This document shows, in pieces, positions 14,701 through 23,654 of a stretch of 35,815 bases of DNA. Source of the stretch: Desulfocapsa sp. (GTDB lineage: Bacteria > Desulfobacterota > Desulfobulbia > Desulfobulbales > Desulfocapsaceae); assembly GCA_013792135.1 (NCBI GenBank), contig VMSP01000027.1:1-35815 (forward strand). Direction: 5' to 3'. The position numbers and the translations under genes are program-made. The notes under the pieces are model-generated. The model did not search any database and had not been told where the DNA came from. It was given only the letters and a program-made list of their open reading frames with translations. Every line of letters starts with the position of its first letter. The first letter of the stretch is position 1.

Positions 14701-16830
14701 ATGGTGAAAAAACGGCTGGGTTGGATTCTGAGTGCAGGAGCATTGGCACTGCTGGCCCTATTGGCTGTGCGGTGGGTCAGTCTCCCGACGCTAGTGGAAA
14801 TAAGCATAGAGCATCTAGTGGCCAAGTCCCTGCCCGATCAACCTTTTTCCTGTACGGTGCGTCGAGTCGGAATTTCCGGTGTCGATCTTGAGGCGATTGT
14901 TCTGGGCAACCCGGATAAACCGGCACTGCGCATTGATTCCCTGCAACTCAACTATTCCCTGCCCGGCCTTTTGTCCCGACATGTAGAGTGTCTGGCCCTT
15001 GATGGGTTGCAGATTCAAGGAGAATGGCGGGATGGCCGCTTTGTTCTCGATGGGTTTCCCAAAAATGAAGGGACAGTGAAGCCACCAGGAAAGTCGGATT
15101 TTTCCTTGCCCGGTACTATCGGCCAGCTCAGCATCAGCAACGGCCTGCTCCGTTACGGGGTGTCCGGCCGCATGGAACAATGGCCTTTCAGCCTGCAGCT
15201 TGGCCAGGAAAATAGTGATAACAGGGGAGACGGTAGTTCGACGTTGACTGGTTTGCTCACGCTCCATCCGGAAGGCCAGGAGCTTGTCATCGCCCTCAAG
15301 GCAGCGGTGGCGGACGGCATACTCAGCTTCAAGGTGGGAACCAGCGATTTTCCTTTGTCATTCATAGCTGCTTTTCTTGGGCAGGATCTCAGCGGTCGGT
15401 TGCAGTTTGACGCCGAGGGCAGGATGGGGCTGAAGCCGTTTGCTCTCAGCTCTCTTGATCTGCATTGCGAGATTGAACAATTCGCGCTGAGAGGTGAAAA
15501 CAACAGTTGGCGCCTCAATGGCGCCGGGGCTGAAGATACGCCACCATTTCTTTTCTCGCTCTCCGTGGTCGATGGTAAATTCCACTTTGAAAGCAATGGC
15601 CTGGCGCTGCACTCCCCGGTTGAATTAACGGTTTCCGAACTTAAGGGCGAAGGTGTCCTTGCCGACAACGGAGGCAGTGGCTCCGGCTCTCTGCAATTTG
15701 CCCGGATCATGCTGAACGGCCAGGACCTGGGCGGGATTTTGCTTACGGCAGAGCAGCAGGCAGAGGGTATTCTTTTTGCTGGCGGCCATGACAGCAAGGC
15801 CTTGGAGGGTGTTCGCGTCACGATCAAGGGAAATGTGGGCAGCTCGCCTGTGAACGGCCTGCACGGATCTCTGCAGCTTTCTGTACCCAGGCAGAAGTTC
15901 ACCGCCTTTAATCTCGGGAGGTTTGTCAAGGCAAGGCAGGAGATAACCCTTGCCGGTGAGTTTGGGCTGCAGGCTGCCTGTGCTTTTTCCAGGGGTGCCA
16001 GGAGCGGGGAGCTGCAGCTGCAGCTTGACAACACGCGCCTGGAGCTGCCCAAGCGTGAGATTGTAGTCTCCGGCCTCAACCTTTCTCTGGCGCTCCCTGA
16101 TCTTTTTCAGACAAGGAGCCTGCCGGCCCAGCCCTTGAGCTTTGCCACAGCCAAGGTCGGTACTCTTGCCTTTGCTGACGGGAAATTTGCCTTTCAGGTA
16201 GAATCTCCCTCTTCTCTACTGCTGGAGAGCGGCGTCTTTGCCTGGTGTGACGGCCATGTCTCTTCCGAGTCCCTGCGATTGAGTACTGGCCGCAGGGATT
16301 ATGAGATGACTTTAGTGTGTGACCGCTTGAGTCTTGCCAGCCTCTTTGCCCAGTTTGGTGTGCAGCGGGCGGAGGGGGAAGGCATCCTGAACGGCAGGAT
16401 TCCCATAGCTGTTGTCGACGGCAGGATGCGTTTTGTCGATGGTCTGCTCTCCTCGCCCCCCGGTGAGGGCGGCAATATCCGTATTGGGAATCTGGGGCTG
16501 TTGACTGCCGGGATTCCCAGGGAGAGTCCGCAGTTTTCCCAACTTGATTTTGCCGGTGAGGCCCTGAAAGATTTCCATTACAACTCGGCCAGGCTGCTGC
16601 TCAGCAGTGGAGGCGAAGAGCTTCTGCTGCAGATAAAGCTTGACGGCCAGCCGGTTCATCCTATACCTTTCAGCTACAATAGTCAGCTCGGCAGCTTCAC
16701 CCGTTTGCAGGTGGGAGAAACCGGGGGAATCATTCATCCCATTCGTCTTGATATGAACCTGCGGTTGCCGTTTGAGAAGATCATGGAGTACGGTGGCGGC
16801 ATGCAGAAATTATATAAAATGACCCAGTGA
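14701..16830 (+). CDS. ydbH: YdbH-like AsmA-family intermembrane lipid-transport protein
   Basis: From the ATG at 14701 (AAGGAG just upstream; the frame opens 10 codons earlier without a site) the product is 709 residues. One N-terminal transmembrane helix (about 6-24) is followed by a long periplasmic beta-rich region with repeated 'LxLDGLQIxG', 'GxLxxxIPI' and 'DFAGEAL' patterns. The C-terminal block matches the YdbH dicarboxylate-like domain. In E. coli YdbH, TamB and YhdP act redundantly in phospholipid delivery to the outer membrane. The assignment rests largely on the next two genes, which are YnbE and YdbL homologues in the E. coli order. It is shorter than the 879-residue E. coli protein. 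Confidence 0.85.
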   Translation: MVKKRLGWILSAGALALLALLAVRWVSLPTLVEISIEHLVAKSLPDQPFSCTVRRVGISGVDLEAIVLGNPDKPALRIDSLQLNYSLPGLLSRHVECLALDGLQIQGEWRDGRFVLDGFPKNEGTVKPPGKSDFSLPGTIGQLSISNGLLRYGVSGRMEQWPFSLQLGQENSDNRGDGSSTLTGLLTLHPEGQELVIALKAAVADGILSFKVGTSDFPLSFIAAFLGQDLSGRLQFDAEGRMGLKPFALSSLDLHCEIEQFALRGENNSWRLNGAGAEDTPPFLFSLSVVDGKFHFESNGLALHSPVELTVSELKGEGVLADNGGSGSGSLQFARIMLNGQDLGGILLTAEQQAEGILFAGGHDSKALEGVRVTIKGNVGSSPVNGLHGSLQLSVPRQKFTAFNLGRFVKARQEITLAGEFGLQAACAFSRGARSGELQLQLDNTRLELPKREIVVSGLNLSLALPDLFQTRSLPAQPLSFATAKVGTLAFADGKFAFQVESPSSLLLESGVFAWCDGHVSSESLRLSTGRRDYEMTLVCDRLSLASLFAQFGVQRAEGEGILNGRIPIAVVDGRMRFVDGLLSSPPGEGGNIRIGNLGLLTAGIPRESPQFSQLDFAGEALKDFHYNSARLLLSSGGEELLLQIKLDGQPVHPIPFSYNSQLGSFTRLQVGETGGIIHPIRLDMNLRLPFEKIMEYGGGMQKLYKMTQ

Positions 16831-16846
16831 GGGAAAAGGAGTATTG

Positions 16847-17044
16847 ATGAAGAAAAAAAGAAGTTTGCTGCTGCTGGTGGCCTTGGCGTTGCTGCTGCCG
16901 GGATGCACCCGCCATGAGATACAGGTGGCACCCGTTGAGATAAAACCCATCCATATCACCATCGATGTAAACATCAAGGTGGATCGGGCTCTGGATGATT
17001 TCTTCGGCGATCTCGACAAGGCTGCTACCGAGAAGCTGAAATAA
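16847..17044 (+). CDS. ynbE: YnbE-like outer-membrane lipoprotein
   Basis: The 65-residue product has a charged N-terminus, a hydrophobic stretch and a lipobox ending LLLPGC (Cys20), so it should be lipidated. The mature part (HEIQVAPVEIKPIHITIDVNIKVDRALDDFFGDLD) is the YnbE pattern. In E. coli, YnbE polymerises by beta-augmentation and completes the YdbH bridge at the outer membrane. A GGAG site lies upstream; a TTG directly before the ATG is a less likely start. It begins 16 bases after ydbH and ends 20 bases before ydbL. Confidence 0.9.
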   Translation: MKKKRSLLLLVALALLLPGCTRHEIQVAPVEIKPIHITIDVNIKVDRALDDFFGDLDKAATEKLK

Positions 17045-17064
17045 AAAAATACACACAATTGGTG

Positions 17065-17445
17065 ATGAAAATGCAAAGACAACGGTTGTTTTTTCTGCTC
17101 TTCGGTTTGATTTCTGTCCTGTTATTTTTCTCTGTCGCTAGTGCTGCCGCCAATGGCATCAAGGAGCGCATGGCTGCAAGGTTGCCGGAGATCGTGGCCC
17201 TGAAGGATAAGGGCGTAATCGGCGAAGACAATCTGGGCTATCTGCAGTTTGTCGGGGAGGCCAAGGAAAAGGCGGCTCTGGTGGGGGCGGAAAACAATGA
17301 CCGCCTCCAGGTTTACCAGGCCATTGCCAAGCAGCAGGGCACGAGTGATGATCTGGTAGGGCGGCGGCGGGCCCAGCAGATCAAGGATATTACCCCGTCC
17401 GGCCACTGGCTGCAGGATGCAAATGGGCGCTGGTATAAGAAATAG
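17065..17445 (+). CDS. ydbL: YdbL-like periplasmic protein (DUF1318)
   Basis: The 126-residue protein has a signal peptide (cleavage near ASAA) and the DUF1318 core: IKERMAARLPEIVALKDKGVIGEDNLGYL, then YQAIAKQQGTSDDLVGRRRAQQI and a C-terminal GHWLQDANGRWYKK. E. coli YdbL modulates YnbE assembly in the periplasm. The start is uncertain: ATG at 17065 and 17071 are both in frame and neither has a strong ribosome binding site, so translation may be coupled to ynbE. It is the last gene of the operon, followed within ten bases by a strong hairpin. Confidence 0.9.
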   Translation: MKMQRQRLFFLLFGLISVLLFFSVASAAANGIKERMAARLPEIVALKDKGVIGEDNLGYLQFVGEAKEKAALVGAENNDRLQVYQAIAKQQGTSDDLVGRRRAQQIKDITPSGHWLQDANGRWYKK

Positions 17446-17453
17446 CAGTAACT

Positions 17454-17482
17454 ATTCCTGTCCGGCCATGCCGGACAGGAAT
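17454..17482. terminator. Bidirectional terminator hairpin between ydbL and the Yip1-family gene
   Basis: ATTCCTGTCCGGC at 17454-17466 and GCCGGACAGGAAT at 17470-17482 form a perfect 13-base stem with a three-base loop. A short ATTT follows on the plus strand. It lies between two convergent genes, as expected for a shared terminator, though the T tract is short on both sides. Confidence 0.7.
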
Positions 17483-17520
17483 TTAAAGAAACATTTCTGA
17501 TTATTCCATCAACAAAGGCA

Positions 17521-18051
17521 TCAGATGGATGGCGGGCCACCTAAAAGAGAAAACAACAGCGCCATAATCAGGAACTGAATGATCCAGCCGATGGCGCAAA
17601 CTCCTACAGCCCGCAAGGTGCCCGTATAATCAAGGGCCTGCCTGACTGCGATCACCATTGCCACCAGCATCCAGATTGAAGCCACGGCAAAAACCACCGT
17701 GCCCAGCCCCGGAATGATCCCCAATATGCGAATCACGCCGGGAGAACTTGAAAATCCGGTGGTGCGCAGTAATTGGCCGAGATCGGCCTCGGTCTGCGGT
17801 TCCGGCAGGACCTTGGTGCCGATGAGGTAGGTGAGATAGGCCCAGATATACCAGCCGCCAAGGGAGGCGAGCGTTCCGAACAATATCCCGCCAATCCCTA
17901 CGGTGCCTACACTCCCCACCCCGGCGGCTATGCTGGAAAGGACAACAACACCCATGGCCTGGGGCATTGCACCCTTGTCAGCTTCAACCTCTTCATAAAG
18001 ATGGACATCCAGTTTTGCAGCATGAATCATCCGATTCATAAAAGTTGTCAT
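17521..18051 (-). CDS. Yip1-family integral membrane protein
   Basis: The 176-residue protein has a short polar N-terminus (IHAAKLDVHLYEEVEADKG) and then about five hydrophobic segments, with conserved WYIWAYLTYLIGTK, LLRTTGFSSSPGVIRILG and AVRQALDYTGTLRAVGVC blocks. This is the bacterial Yip1 domain pattern. Its role in bacteria is unknown. The ATG at 18051 is preceded by AAGGAG at good spacing; the frame is open another 36 codons upstream, but that extension has no site and is low-quality sequence. It is transcribed alone, convergent with ydbL. Confidence 0.8.
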   Translation of the reverse strand: MTTFMNRMIHAAKLDVHLYEEVEADKGAMPQAMGVVVLSSIAAGVGSVGTVGIGGILFGTLASLGGWYIWAYLTYLIGTKVLPEPQTEADLGQLLRTTGFSSSPGVIRILGIIPGLGTVVFAVASIWMLVAMVIAVRQALDYTGTLRAVGVCAIGWIIQFLIMALLFSLLGGPPSI

Positions 18052-18480
18052 CGTATATCTCCTTTTATTTATGGAACATTGAAGCAAGATCAATGATCTC
18101 AAGCCTGTGAAAATGGTTGTCTCCATCGCTTCCAATCCAGAGGCAGGGCAGAGAGCCAAGGAAAAAGTGCCTTGCGGCTTGCTGTCACCTTTCCTTGTGT
18201 GATGATGACTTATTGGTGCAAGTACTATCCTTAATTTCTCATAATTCCGTCACACTCGTCAAGGAAATTAGATGCGGAGTTCGATGTCTTGTGTCGTCTG
18301 CCGGTACTATTGTCTTCGTGAAGGGGTTGGCTAGCAGCTGCCCATATGGATGGACAGAATATTCAATGATTGATATATTCATTGCAGGATGCATTTATAG
18401 AAATTCGAATGCAGACATAAAAAATTATTTTACCCAATCCTTATTGGCGCGCGCGGCGTACCTCTACAGTAGAGCATTCA
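18052..18480. other. Gene-free interval upstream of the cbi genes; no B12 riboswitch seen
   Basis: This 430-base divergent region holds no supportable gene. I looked for the conserved B12-box and flanking cobalamin-riboswitch elements on the plus strand and did not recognise them. Just before the cbiB ATG there is a small palindrome, CTCTAC-A-GTAGAG, at about 18461-18473. Promoters for both flanking genes must lie here. Confidence 0.45.
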
Positions 18481-19488
18481 ATGTTTTTTCAGATTTTCGA
18501 GCTGCAGCTCCTCTGCGCCCTGGCCCTTGATCTGCTTCTGGGCGATCCCCGCTGGTTCCCCCATCCTGTAAGGATTATCGGCTGGTTTTGTGTCAGATTG
18601 GAGACGTTTTTCCGCATGCTTTTCATAAGCAAACGGCTGGCGGGAGCGGCGACGGTTTGTGCTGTCTTGGGAGTGACCCTTGGCCTTGTTGCCTTGCTGT
18701 TGTGGGCTGCCGCGCTCTTTTCTCCCTTGCTGGTTGATGGTCTGGCCGTCTTTCTGCTCTATACCTCCATTGCCGCCCGGGATCTGATCCGTCATAGCCG
18801 GGAGGTTTATGCGGCCCTGCAGCAGGAGGGTGCATCTGGTCTTCTGGCTGGACGTCAGGCCGTGGCGATGATTGTGGGCCGGGATACGGCAGCCCTTGAC
18901 CGGCCCGGGGTGATTCGGGCCTCGGTGGAAACGGTGGCCGAAAATATGGTGGATGGGGTGGCAGCCCCTCTTTTTTTCGCGGTCATAGGAGGGATTTGTG
19001 CCCCGTTTCTGGAGATGAGCCCGGTTGTGCTGGCGGCCCTCTGCGCCATGGGGTATAAGGCGGTGAATACCATGGATTCCATGTTCGGCTATAAAAATGA
19101 GCGATATATTGCCTTTGGCTGGACTGCAGCCAAGCTGGATGATGTGGTCAATTTTATCCCCGCCCGTCTGAGTGGTTTGCTCTTGGTGGTGGCCTCTTTT
19201 CTTCTTGGGCTTGATGGCAAGAGTGCCCTGCGGATTTTCTTCCGTGACCGCTTGTGCCATGCCAGCCCCAATTCAGGTCATTCGGAGGCTGCGGTGGCCG
19301 GGTCCTTGGGGGTGCAACTTGGTGGGAGCTCCATATATTTTGGCAAGGTAGTTGTCAAGCCAACCATGGGTGAGCGGACGCGGGAACTTGCGGATAGAGA
19401 TATTCTGATTACTAACCGGCTGATGCTTGTTGGCTCCGCTCTGTTTCTGATGGTTATGCTACTGCTCAGACGGGTAGCAGAGGGATGA
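18481..19488 (+). CDS. cbiB: Adenosylcobinamide-phosphate synthase CbiB
   Basis: CbiB attaches the aminopropanol linker to adenosylcobyrate in cobalamin synthesis and is an inner-membrane enzyme. The 335-residue protein has the family's N-terminal LDLLLGDPRWFPHPVRIIGW, the central VIRASVETVAENMVDGVAAPLFFAVIGG and GYKAVNTMDSMFGYKNERY. The C-terminal HASPNSGHSEAAVAGSLGVQLGG and several hydrophobic helices also match. Length is normal. The ribosome binding site is weak. cbiA begins four bases after its stop, so the two are almost certainly translated together. Confidence 0.95.
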   Translation: MFFQIFELQLLCALALDLLLGDPRWFPHPVRIIGWFCVRLETFFRMLFISKRLAGAATVCAVLGVTLGLVALLLWAAALFSPLLVDGLAVFLLYTSIAARDLIRHSREVYAALQQEGASGLLAGRQAVAMIVGRDTAALDRPGVIRASVETVAENMVDGVAAPLFFAVIGGICAPFLEMSPVVLAALCAMGYKAVNTMDSMFGYKNERYIAFGWTAAKLDDVVNFIPARLSGLLLVVASFLLGLDGKSALRIFFRDRLCHASPNSGHSEAAVAGSLGVQLGGSSIYFGKVVVKPTMGERTRELADRDILITNRLMLVGSALFLMVMLLLRRVAEG

Positions 19489-19492
19489 TGAG

Positions 19493-20884
19493 ATGATGCC
19501 ACAAAAAGATACAGCCCAGAGCTTTTCTGATACCCGTGTGCCATCATTTCTGATTGGCGGTACCACCAGCGGTTCCGGAAAGACCACAATTACCCTCGGG
19601 ATTTTGGCAGCGCTTTCTGCCCGAGGGCTGGCGGTGCAGCCCTTCAAGTGCGGGCCTGATTTTATCGATCCCAGCCTGCACCGGATGGTGACGGGCCGCA
19701 TCTCTTCCAATCTTGATCTGCGGATGTGCGGTCCGGAATTCTGCCGGAATACCTTTAACCGGCGGCTCTCTGGTCAGGGTGGTGGAGTGGTGGGGGTGGT
19801 GGAAGGGGTGATGGGCCTCTTTGACGGGGGGATCTCCAGCTCCGCGGCTCTGGCCAAGGCCCTGACACTGCCCGTGGTCCTGGTCATTGACGCCCGTTCC
19901 GCGGCTGAGAGTGTGGCTGCGGTGCTCAAAGGTTTTGAGGTGTACGACCCGCAGGTGCAGATCAGAGGGGTGATCTTTAACCGGGTGGGATCTGAGCGTC
20001 ATGTCGAGCTGATCCGCGGCGCCGTGGAGAAATCCTGCCAGGCTAGGATATTGGGATTCTTCCCCCGTGACACCCGCTTTGAGATCCCTGACCGTCATCT
20101 TGGCCTGCACATGGGAGAAGAGTCACCGCTGGATGAGATCCAGCTTGCAGGGCTGGTTGCCGCCGTTGAGAAGCATATTGACCTGGACGCTCTCTTGTCT
20201 CTGGGCACCAGCAGGGTCACCAATCAGGTTGACTCTCCCCCTGTCGTGCGGGGCAGGCGGTTGAAACTGGCCGTGGCCCGCGATTTGCCCTTCTGCTTTT
20301 ATTATGAAGACAATCTGGCCATCCTTGAGAAGGCAGGCTTTGAGCTGCTCATGTTCAGCCCCCTGTACGATCAAAGCCTGCCCGCAGGCATGGACGTCCT
20401 CTATCTTGGCGGTGGCTATCCCGAACTTCATGCTGAGGCCCTGAGCCGGAATGTGGCTATGCGTGCAGCCATTGCCGAATGGGCTAAAGGTGGGGGCGTG
20501 GTTCATGCGGAGTGCGGAGGATTCATGTATCTGTGTGAGGAGTTGATTGATCTCGATGGCAAGACGCACGCAATGGCCGGGGTCTTTCCGGCAACGGTCA
20601 AGATGCAGAGTCGTCTCTCCCGTTTGGGTTATCGTCAGCCACGCCTGCGCATGGATTGTTTGTGGGGGAAAAAGGGTGAGAAAATGTATGGGCATGAGTT
20701 TCATTATTCGATGATTGAGAGGATGGACCCGGATGTTGAGACCATCTATCAGTTGGAGGACGGGCGGGCGGAAGGATTCAAGGTGGGTAATGCGGTGGGC
20801 AGCTATATTCATCTCCATTTTGGCCAGACAGGAAAGAACGTGGATGCCTTTTATAATTATATCATGCAAATTCAAAAGGGATAA
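19493..20884 (+). CDS. cbiA: Cobyrinate a,c-diamide synthase CbiA
   Basis: CbiA uses ATP and glutamine to amidate the a and c side chains of cobyrinate. The 463-residue protein has the N-terminal P-loop GGTTSGSGKTT (22-32), PFKCGPDFIDPSLH, and VEGVMGLFDG. It also has the FYYEDNL block and a class I glutamine amidotransferase half with nucleophile Cys341 in AECGGFMYL and a late SYIHLHF histidine. All expected motifs are intact. It lies between cbiB and cbiC with two- to four-base gaps. It differs clearly from the second CbiA paralogue at 29289 (TTSGSGKTT versus LAGGSGKSV), consistent with different substrates. Confidence 0.95.
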   Translation: MMPQKDTAQSFSDTRVPSFLIGGTTSGSGKTTITLGILAALSARGLAVQPFKCGPDFIDPSLHRMVTGRISSNLDLRMCGPEFCRNTFNRRLSGQGGGVVGVVEGVMGLFDGGISSSAALAKALTLPVVLVIDARSAAESVAAVLKGFEVYDPQVQIRGVIFNRVGSERHVELIRGAVEKSCQARILGFFPRDTRFEIPDRHLGLHMGEESPLDEIQLAGLVAAVEKHIDLDALLSLGTSRVTNQVDSPPVVRGRRLKLAVARDLPFCFYYEDNLAILEKAGFELLMFSPLYDQSLPAGMDVLYLGGGYPELHAEALSRNVAMRAAIAEWAKGGGVVHAECGGFMYLCEELIDLDGKTHAMAGVFPATVKMQSRLSRLGYRQPRLRMDCLWGKKGEKMYGHEFHYSMIERMDPDVETIYQLEDGRAEGFKVGNAVGSYIHLHFGQTGKNVDAFYNYIMQIQKG

Positions 20885-20886
20885 AG

Positions 20887-21525
20887 ATGGTCATATTGCA
20901 GCAGATAAAACCCCTCGAGATCGAGGCGGAGAGTTTCCGGATCATTGAACGTGAATTTGCAGGGGAGACTGGCAACTCGGTTGACGACTATTCCAGGGAG
21001 GAGTTTGCCGTCATGCGCCGGGTCATTCATGCCACCGGCGACTTTGGCTTTGCGGCCAACCTGCGTTTTCACGAACAGGCTATTGCTGCCGGGCTTGCCG
21101 CGATCAGGGCGGGCAAGAATGTGCTGACCGATGTAAATATGGCAGCCGCCGGGATCAGTCGTTCGTATCTGGGCAAATTTGGCGGCCAGGTGATCTGCCG
21201 GGTGGGAGAGGTGGAGGTTGCCGAGCGGGCCAGTCGCCAAGGGCTTACCCGCTCAGAGACGGCCATGGCCATGGCAGCGGATGACAATGTGGGGATTGTC
21301 GCCATCGGCAATGCCCCTACCGCCCTGTTGGCCGTGATGGAACTCATTGAGGCCGGAACAATCAGCCCTGATCTGGTGGTGGGGGTGCCGGTGGGCTTTG
21401 TCAATGCCGCCGAATCCAAAGAACTCCTTTCGCAAAAAAGCTATCCATTTATCACCGCCCTGGGCCGCAAGGGCGGTAGTCCGGTCGCCGTGGCCATTGT
21501 CAATGCCTTGCTGCGGCTGGCGTAA
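20887..21525 (+). CDS. cbiC: Precorrin-8X/cobalt-precorrin-8 methylmutase CbiC
   Basis: The enzyme migrates a methyl group from C-11 to C-12 to give (hydrogeno/cobalt-)cobyrinate, the substrate of CbiA. The 212-residue protein shows the catalytic histidine in RRVIHATGDFGFA (His48), NVLTDVNMAAAGI, VGIVAIGNAPTAL, VVGVPVGFVNAAESKE and a terminal LGRKGGSPVAVA. The length is typical. AAGGGA, overlapping the end of cbiA, serves as ribosome binding site. Its grouping with cbiA places two consecutive steps side by side; the remaining cbi genes are not in the window. Confidence 0.95.
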   Translation: MVILQQIKPLEIEAESFRIIEREFAGETGNSVDDYSREEFAVMRRVIHATGDFGFAANLRFHEQAIAAGLAAIRAGKNVLTDVNMAAAGISRSYLGKFGGQVICRVGEVEVAERASRQGLTRSETAMAMAADDNVGIVAIGNAPTALLAVMELIEAGTISPDLVVGVPVGFVNAAESKELLSQKSYPFITALGRKGGSPVAVAIVNALLRLA

Positions 21526-21546
21526 AAAAGATGGGAGGAGAGGAGC

Positions 21547-21996
21547 TTAATTGATTAGAGTTCTGATGATATCTTTTTTTCCGATGACTCCCACCAATGT
21601 CTCCTTGTTTACAACCGGCAGGGTGTGAAAATTCTTTTCTGACATGATGGTGGCGATTTCGTCCAGTGGGGTCTCCTCGGTCACGGTGACCGGGGAGCTG
21701 GTCAGGATGTCTTTCACCTTGCTGCCGGCCATCTTTTTCATTTCATCGCCCATCTTGTCAGGATTCTCAAGGTAAAAAACGGAGTCAAGGATCGTGATAA
21801 CGGTGGGGATGTGGACTTTTTTGGTCTGAAAAATCAGATCACTCTCGGTCACCACACCGACAAGCTTGCCGCTGTCATTGATGACAGGCACGCCGCTTAT
21901 GTGGTTGCTGGTCAGAATCCTGGCCAGTTCTTTGATTGTTGATTCTTCTGTTACGGTAATGATGTCACGGCTCATGATATCACGGGCTGTCAGCAT
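21547..21996 (-). CDS. CBS-domain pair protein
   Basis: The 149-residue protein consists of two CBS motifs (about 1-60 and 90-149) and little else: TARDIMSRDIITV...GVPVINDSGKLVGVVTESDLI and VKDILTSSPVTV...TLPVVNKETLVGVIGKKDII. Such stand-alone CBS pairs bind adenine nucleotides and usually regulate another protein. A longer insert between the motifs (residues 58-88) may contact a partner. AAGGAG precedes the ATG. It follows the NAD(P)HX repair gene by 20 bases on the same strand, so it may sense nucleotide status in the same operon, which is inference. Confidence 0.9.
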   Translation of the reverse strand: MLTARDIMSRDIITVTEESTIKELARILTSNHISGVPVINDSGKLVGVVTESDLIFQTKKVHIPTVITILDSVFYLENPDKMGDEMKKMAGSKVKDILTSSPVTVTEETPLDEIATIMSEKNFHTLPVVNKETLVGVIGKKDIIRTLIN

Positions 21997-22015
21997 GAAA
22001 AACTCCTTGTTGATT

Positions 22016-23614
22016 TTAATTACTCAGATCTTTGATGATCTGAGGCAATGTGTCGGCAAGCTCTGTTGCCGTGTAACCTGTACCAATCGTTTTCTCTAAC
22101 ATATCTCCTGCCCGGCCATGCAGATAAACAGCAGTGCGGGCGGCCTCGTGCGGGCAAAGCCCCTGACATATCAGAGCCCCGATAATTCCGCTGAGTACAT
22201 CTCCCATCCCTCCTGTTGCCATTCCGGGATTACCGCTGGTATTGATCCAGGCCTCACCTCCTACTGAGACGATGACCGTGCCCGCTCCCTTGAGGATGAC
22301 GGTGCACTGGTCGGCTGACTGGTCAAAGAGTTGACAGGCCGTCCGGGCGGCCTCAATCCTGTCATCCTGGATTTTGGCCGTGGAGATGCCGAGGATTCTG
22401 GCCATCTCGCCTGGATGGGGGGTGAAAATCCTGGGCCCAGACGGGGATTTGAGCTGATCTGTATGTAGTGCCAGGATATTGAGGGCATCGGCATCGATCA
22501 CCATGGGCGCTTCCACGGTATGATAGAGGTGTAGAACAAGTTGGGCCGTGCTTTCCGCCATGCCCAGTCCTGGACCTATGACAATAGCCTGTTTCCCTTG
22601 CAGTTGTTCTTCAATAGTTGCGAGATCCTCCATGCCTATTGCTGACCGTGAAGCCTGAAGGGGGATGGTCATGGCTTCAATAAGCTGGGTTTCAAAAATG
22701 GTATTGAGATTCAGAGGACAGCAGAGGCTGACCAAACCGCAGCCACTGCGCAGGGCGCCTTTGACACTGAGAATGGCCGCCCCGGTCTTGCCGATGGAGC
22801 CTGCCAGAACCAGAAGGTGGCCGTGACTTCCTTTGTGGGATGTCGTTCTCCGTTTTATCCGGGCCAGCGAGAGAGTGAAGGTCTGTTCGGTGACGGATTG
22901 CTGCTGAATATGCAGTGTATCGAAGGCCGCCGTGGGGATGCCGATATCAATGACATGCAGCCTGCCGCAGAGCTCCGGGCCTTGATGGAGCAGTTGTCCT
23001 GGTTTAGCGCAACCGTAAGTGGCGGTATGATCCGCAGAGATACAGCTACCCTGGATCCTGCCACTATCTGCGTGCAGGCCGGAGGGGATATCAACGGCGA
23101 TCCGGGGAATGGAGGCGCCCAATGTATTTTCTTTGACGAGTTGGATCAGGTCGGCAATGTGGCCACTGATCTCTCTGGTCAGTCCAGTGCCAAACAGTCC
23201 ATCGATGATGGCGTAGCAGGGTTTGCCTTTGGAGATCAGCTGCTCATAGAGGGCGGGAAGTGTCTGGACACGTGCCACCGAGTCCAGCACATGTAGAGGA
23301 AGCGCCAGCTTCTGGACAATGTGCAGATTAGTGGCCGCATCCCCCTGCAGTTTCTCCGGGGCTACCAGAAAGATAAAGATCGGCTCACAGCCACGCTGGT
23401 GCAGGTGACGTCCGATGACCAGAGCATCACCGCCGTTATTGCCGGGACCTACCAGAATCAAGGCAAAACTGTTATCAGCCGGCCCCAACTCCTTCTCCAT
23501 CATCAAGACGGTGCTTAAACCCGCGTTTTCCATGAGAACCATGCCGGGGATGCCATATTCTTCAATGGCACGCCGGTCCAGTTCACGCATCTCACTGGCG
23601 TATGGAAGTTTCAT
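22016..23614 (-). CDS. nnr: Bifunctional NAD(P)HX epimerase / ADP-dependent NAD(P)HX dehydratase
   Basis: The enzyme repairs hydrated NAD(P)H. The N-terminal YjeF_N epimerase half (about 1-220) has EMRELDRRAIEEYGIPGMVLMENAG, VGPGNNGGDALVIGRHL and the substrate-binding DIPSGLHADSG. The C-terminal kinase-like dehydratase half (about 235-525) has KGSHGHLLVLAGS, VIGPGLGM, TPHPGEMARILG and the active-site GNPGMATGGMGDVLSG. I start at the ATG at 23614 (532 residues); an in-frame TTG ten codons earlier is less likely, but the ribosome binding site here is weak. Codirectional roadblock genes precede it and a CBS protein follows, all closely spaced. Confidence 0.92.
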   Translation of the reverse strand: MKLPYASEMRELDRRAIEEYGIPGMVLMENAGLSTVLMMEKELGPADNSFALILVGPGNNGGDALVIGRHLHQRGCEPIFIFLVAPEKLQGDAATNLHIVQKLALPLHVLDSVARVQTLPALYEQLISKGKPCYAIIDGLFGTGLTREISGHIADLIQLVKENTLGASIPRIAVDIPSGLHADSGRIQGSCISADHTATYGCAKPGQLLHQGPELCGRLHVIDIGIPTAAFDTLHIQQQSVTEQTFTLSLARIKRRTTSHKGSHGHLLVLAGSIGKTGAAILSVKGALRSGCGLVSLCCPLNLNTIFETQLIEAMTIPLQASRSAIGMEDLATIEEQLQGKQAIVIGPGLGMAESTAQLVLHLYHTVEAPMVIDADALNILALHTDQLKSPSGPRIFTPHPGEMARILGISTAKIQDDRIEAARTACQLFDQSADQCTVILKGAGTVIVSVGGEAWINTSGNPGMATGGMGDVLSGIIGALICQGLCPHEAARTAVYLHGRAGDMLEKTIGTGYTATELADTLPQIIKDLSN

Positions 23615-23654
23615 AGACTCTGTCCGGACCTTATGCCTTATCAAGGCTTTATTA

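Noticed and set aside
15153-16079. 308-codon minus-strand frame inside ydbH
   Set aside because: Antisense shadow of the ydbH coding sequence, rich in Ser/Pro/Arg as expected from reverse reading of GC-biased codons.
18052-18480. Possible cobalamin riboswitch ahead of cbiB-cbiA-cbiC
   Set aside because: I could not find the B12 box or the surrounding conserved blocks in this interval, so I do not claim one.
18117-18530. 137-codon plus-strand frame upstream of cbiB
   Set aside because: It overlaps the start of the clearly real cbiB in another frame and has no family resemblance.
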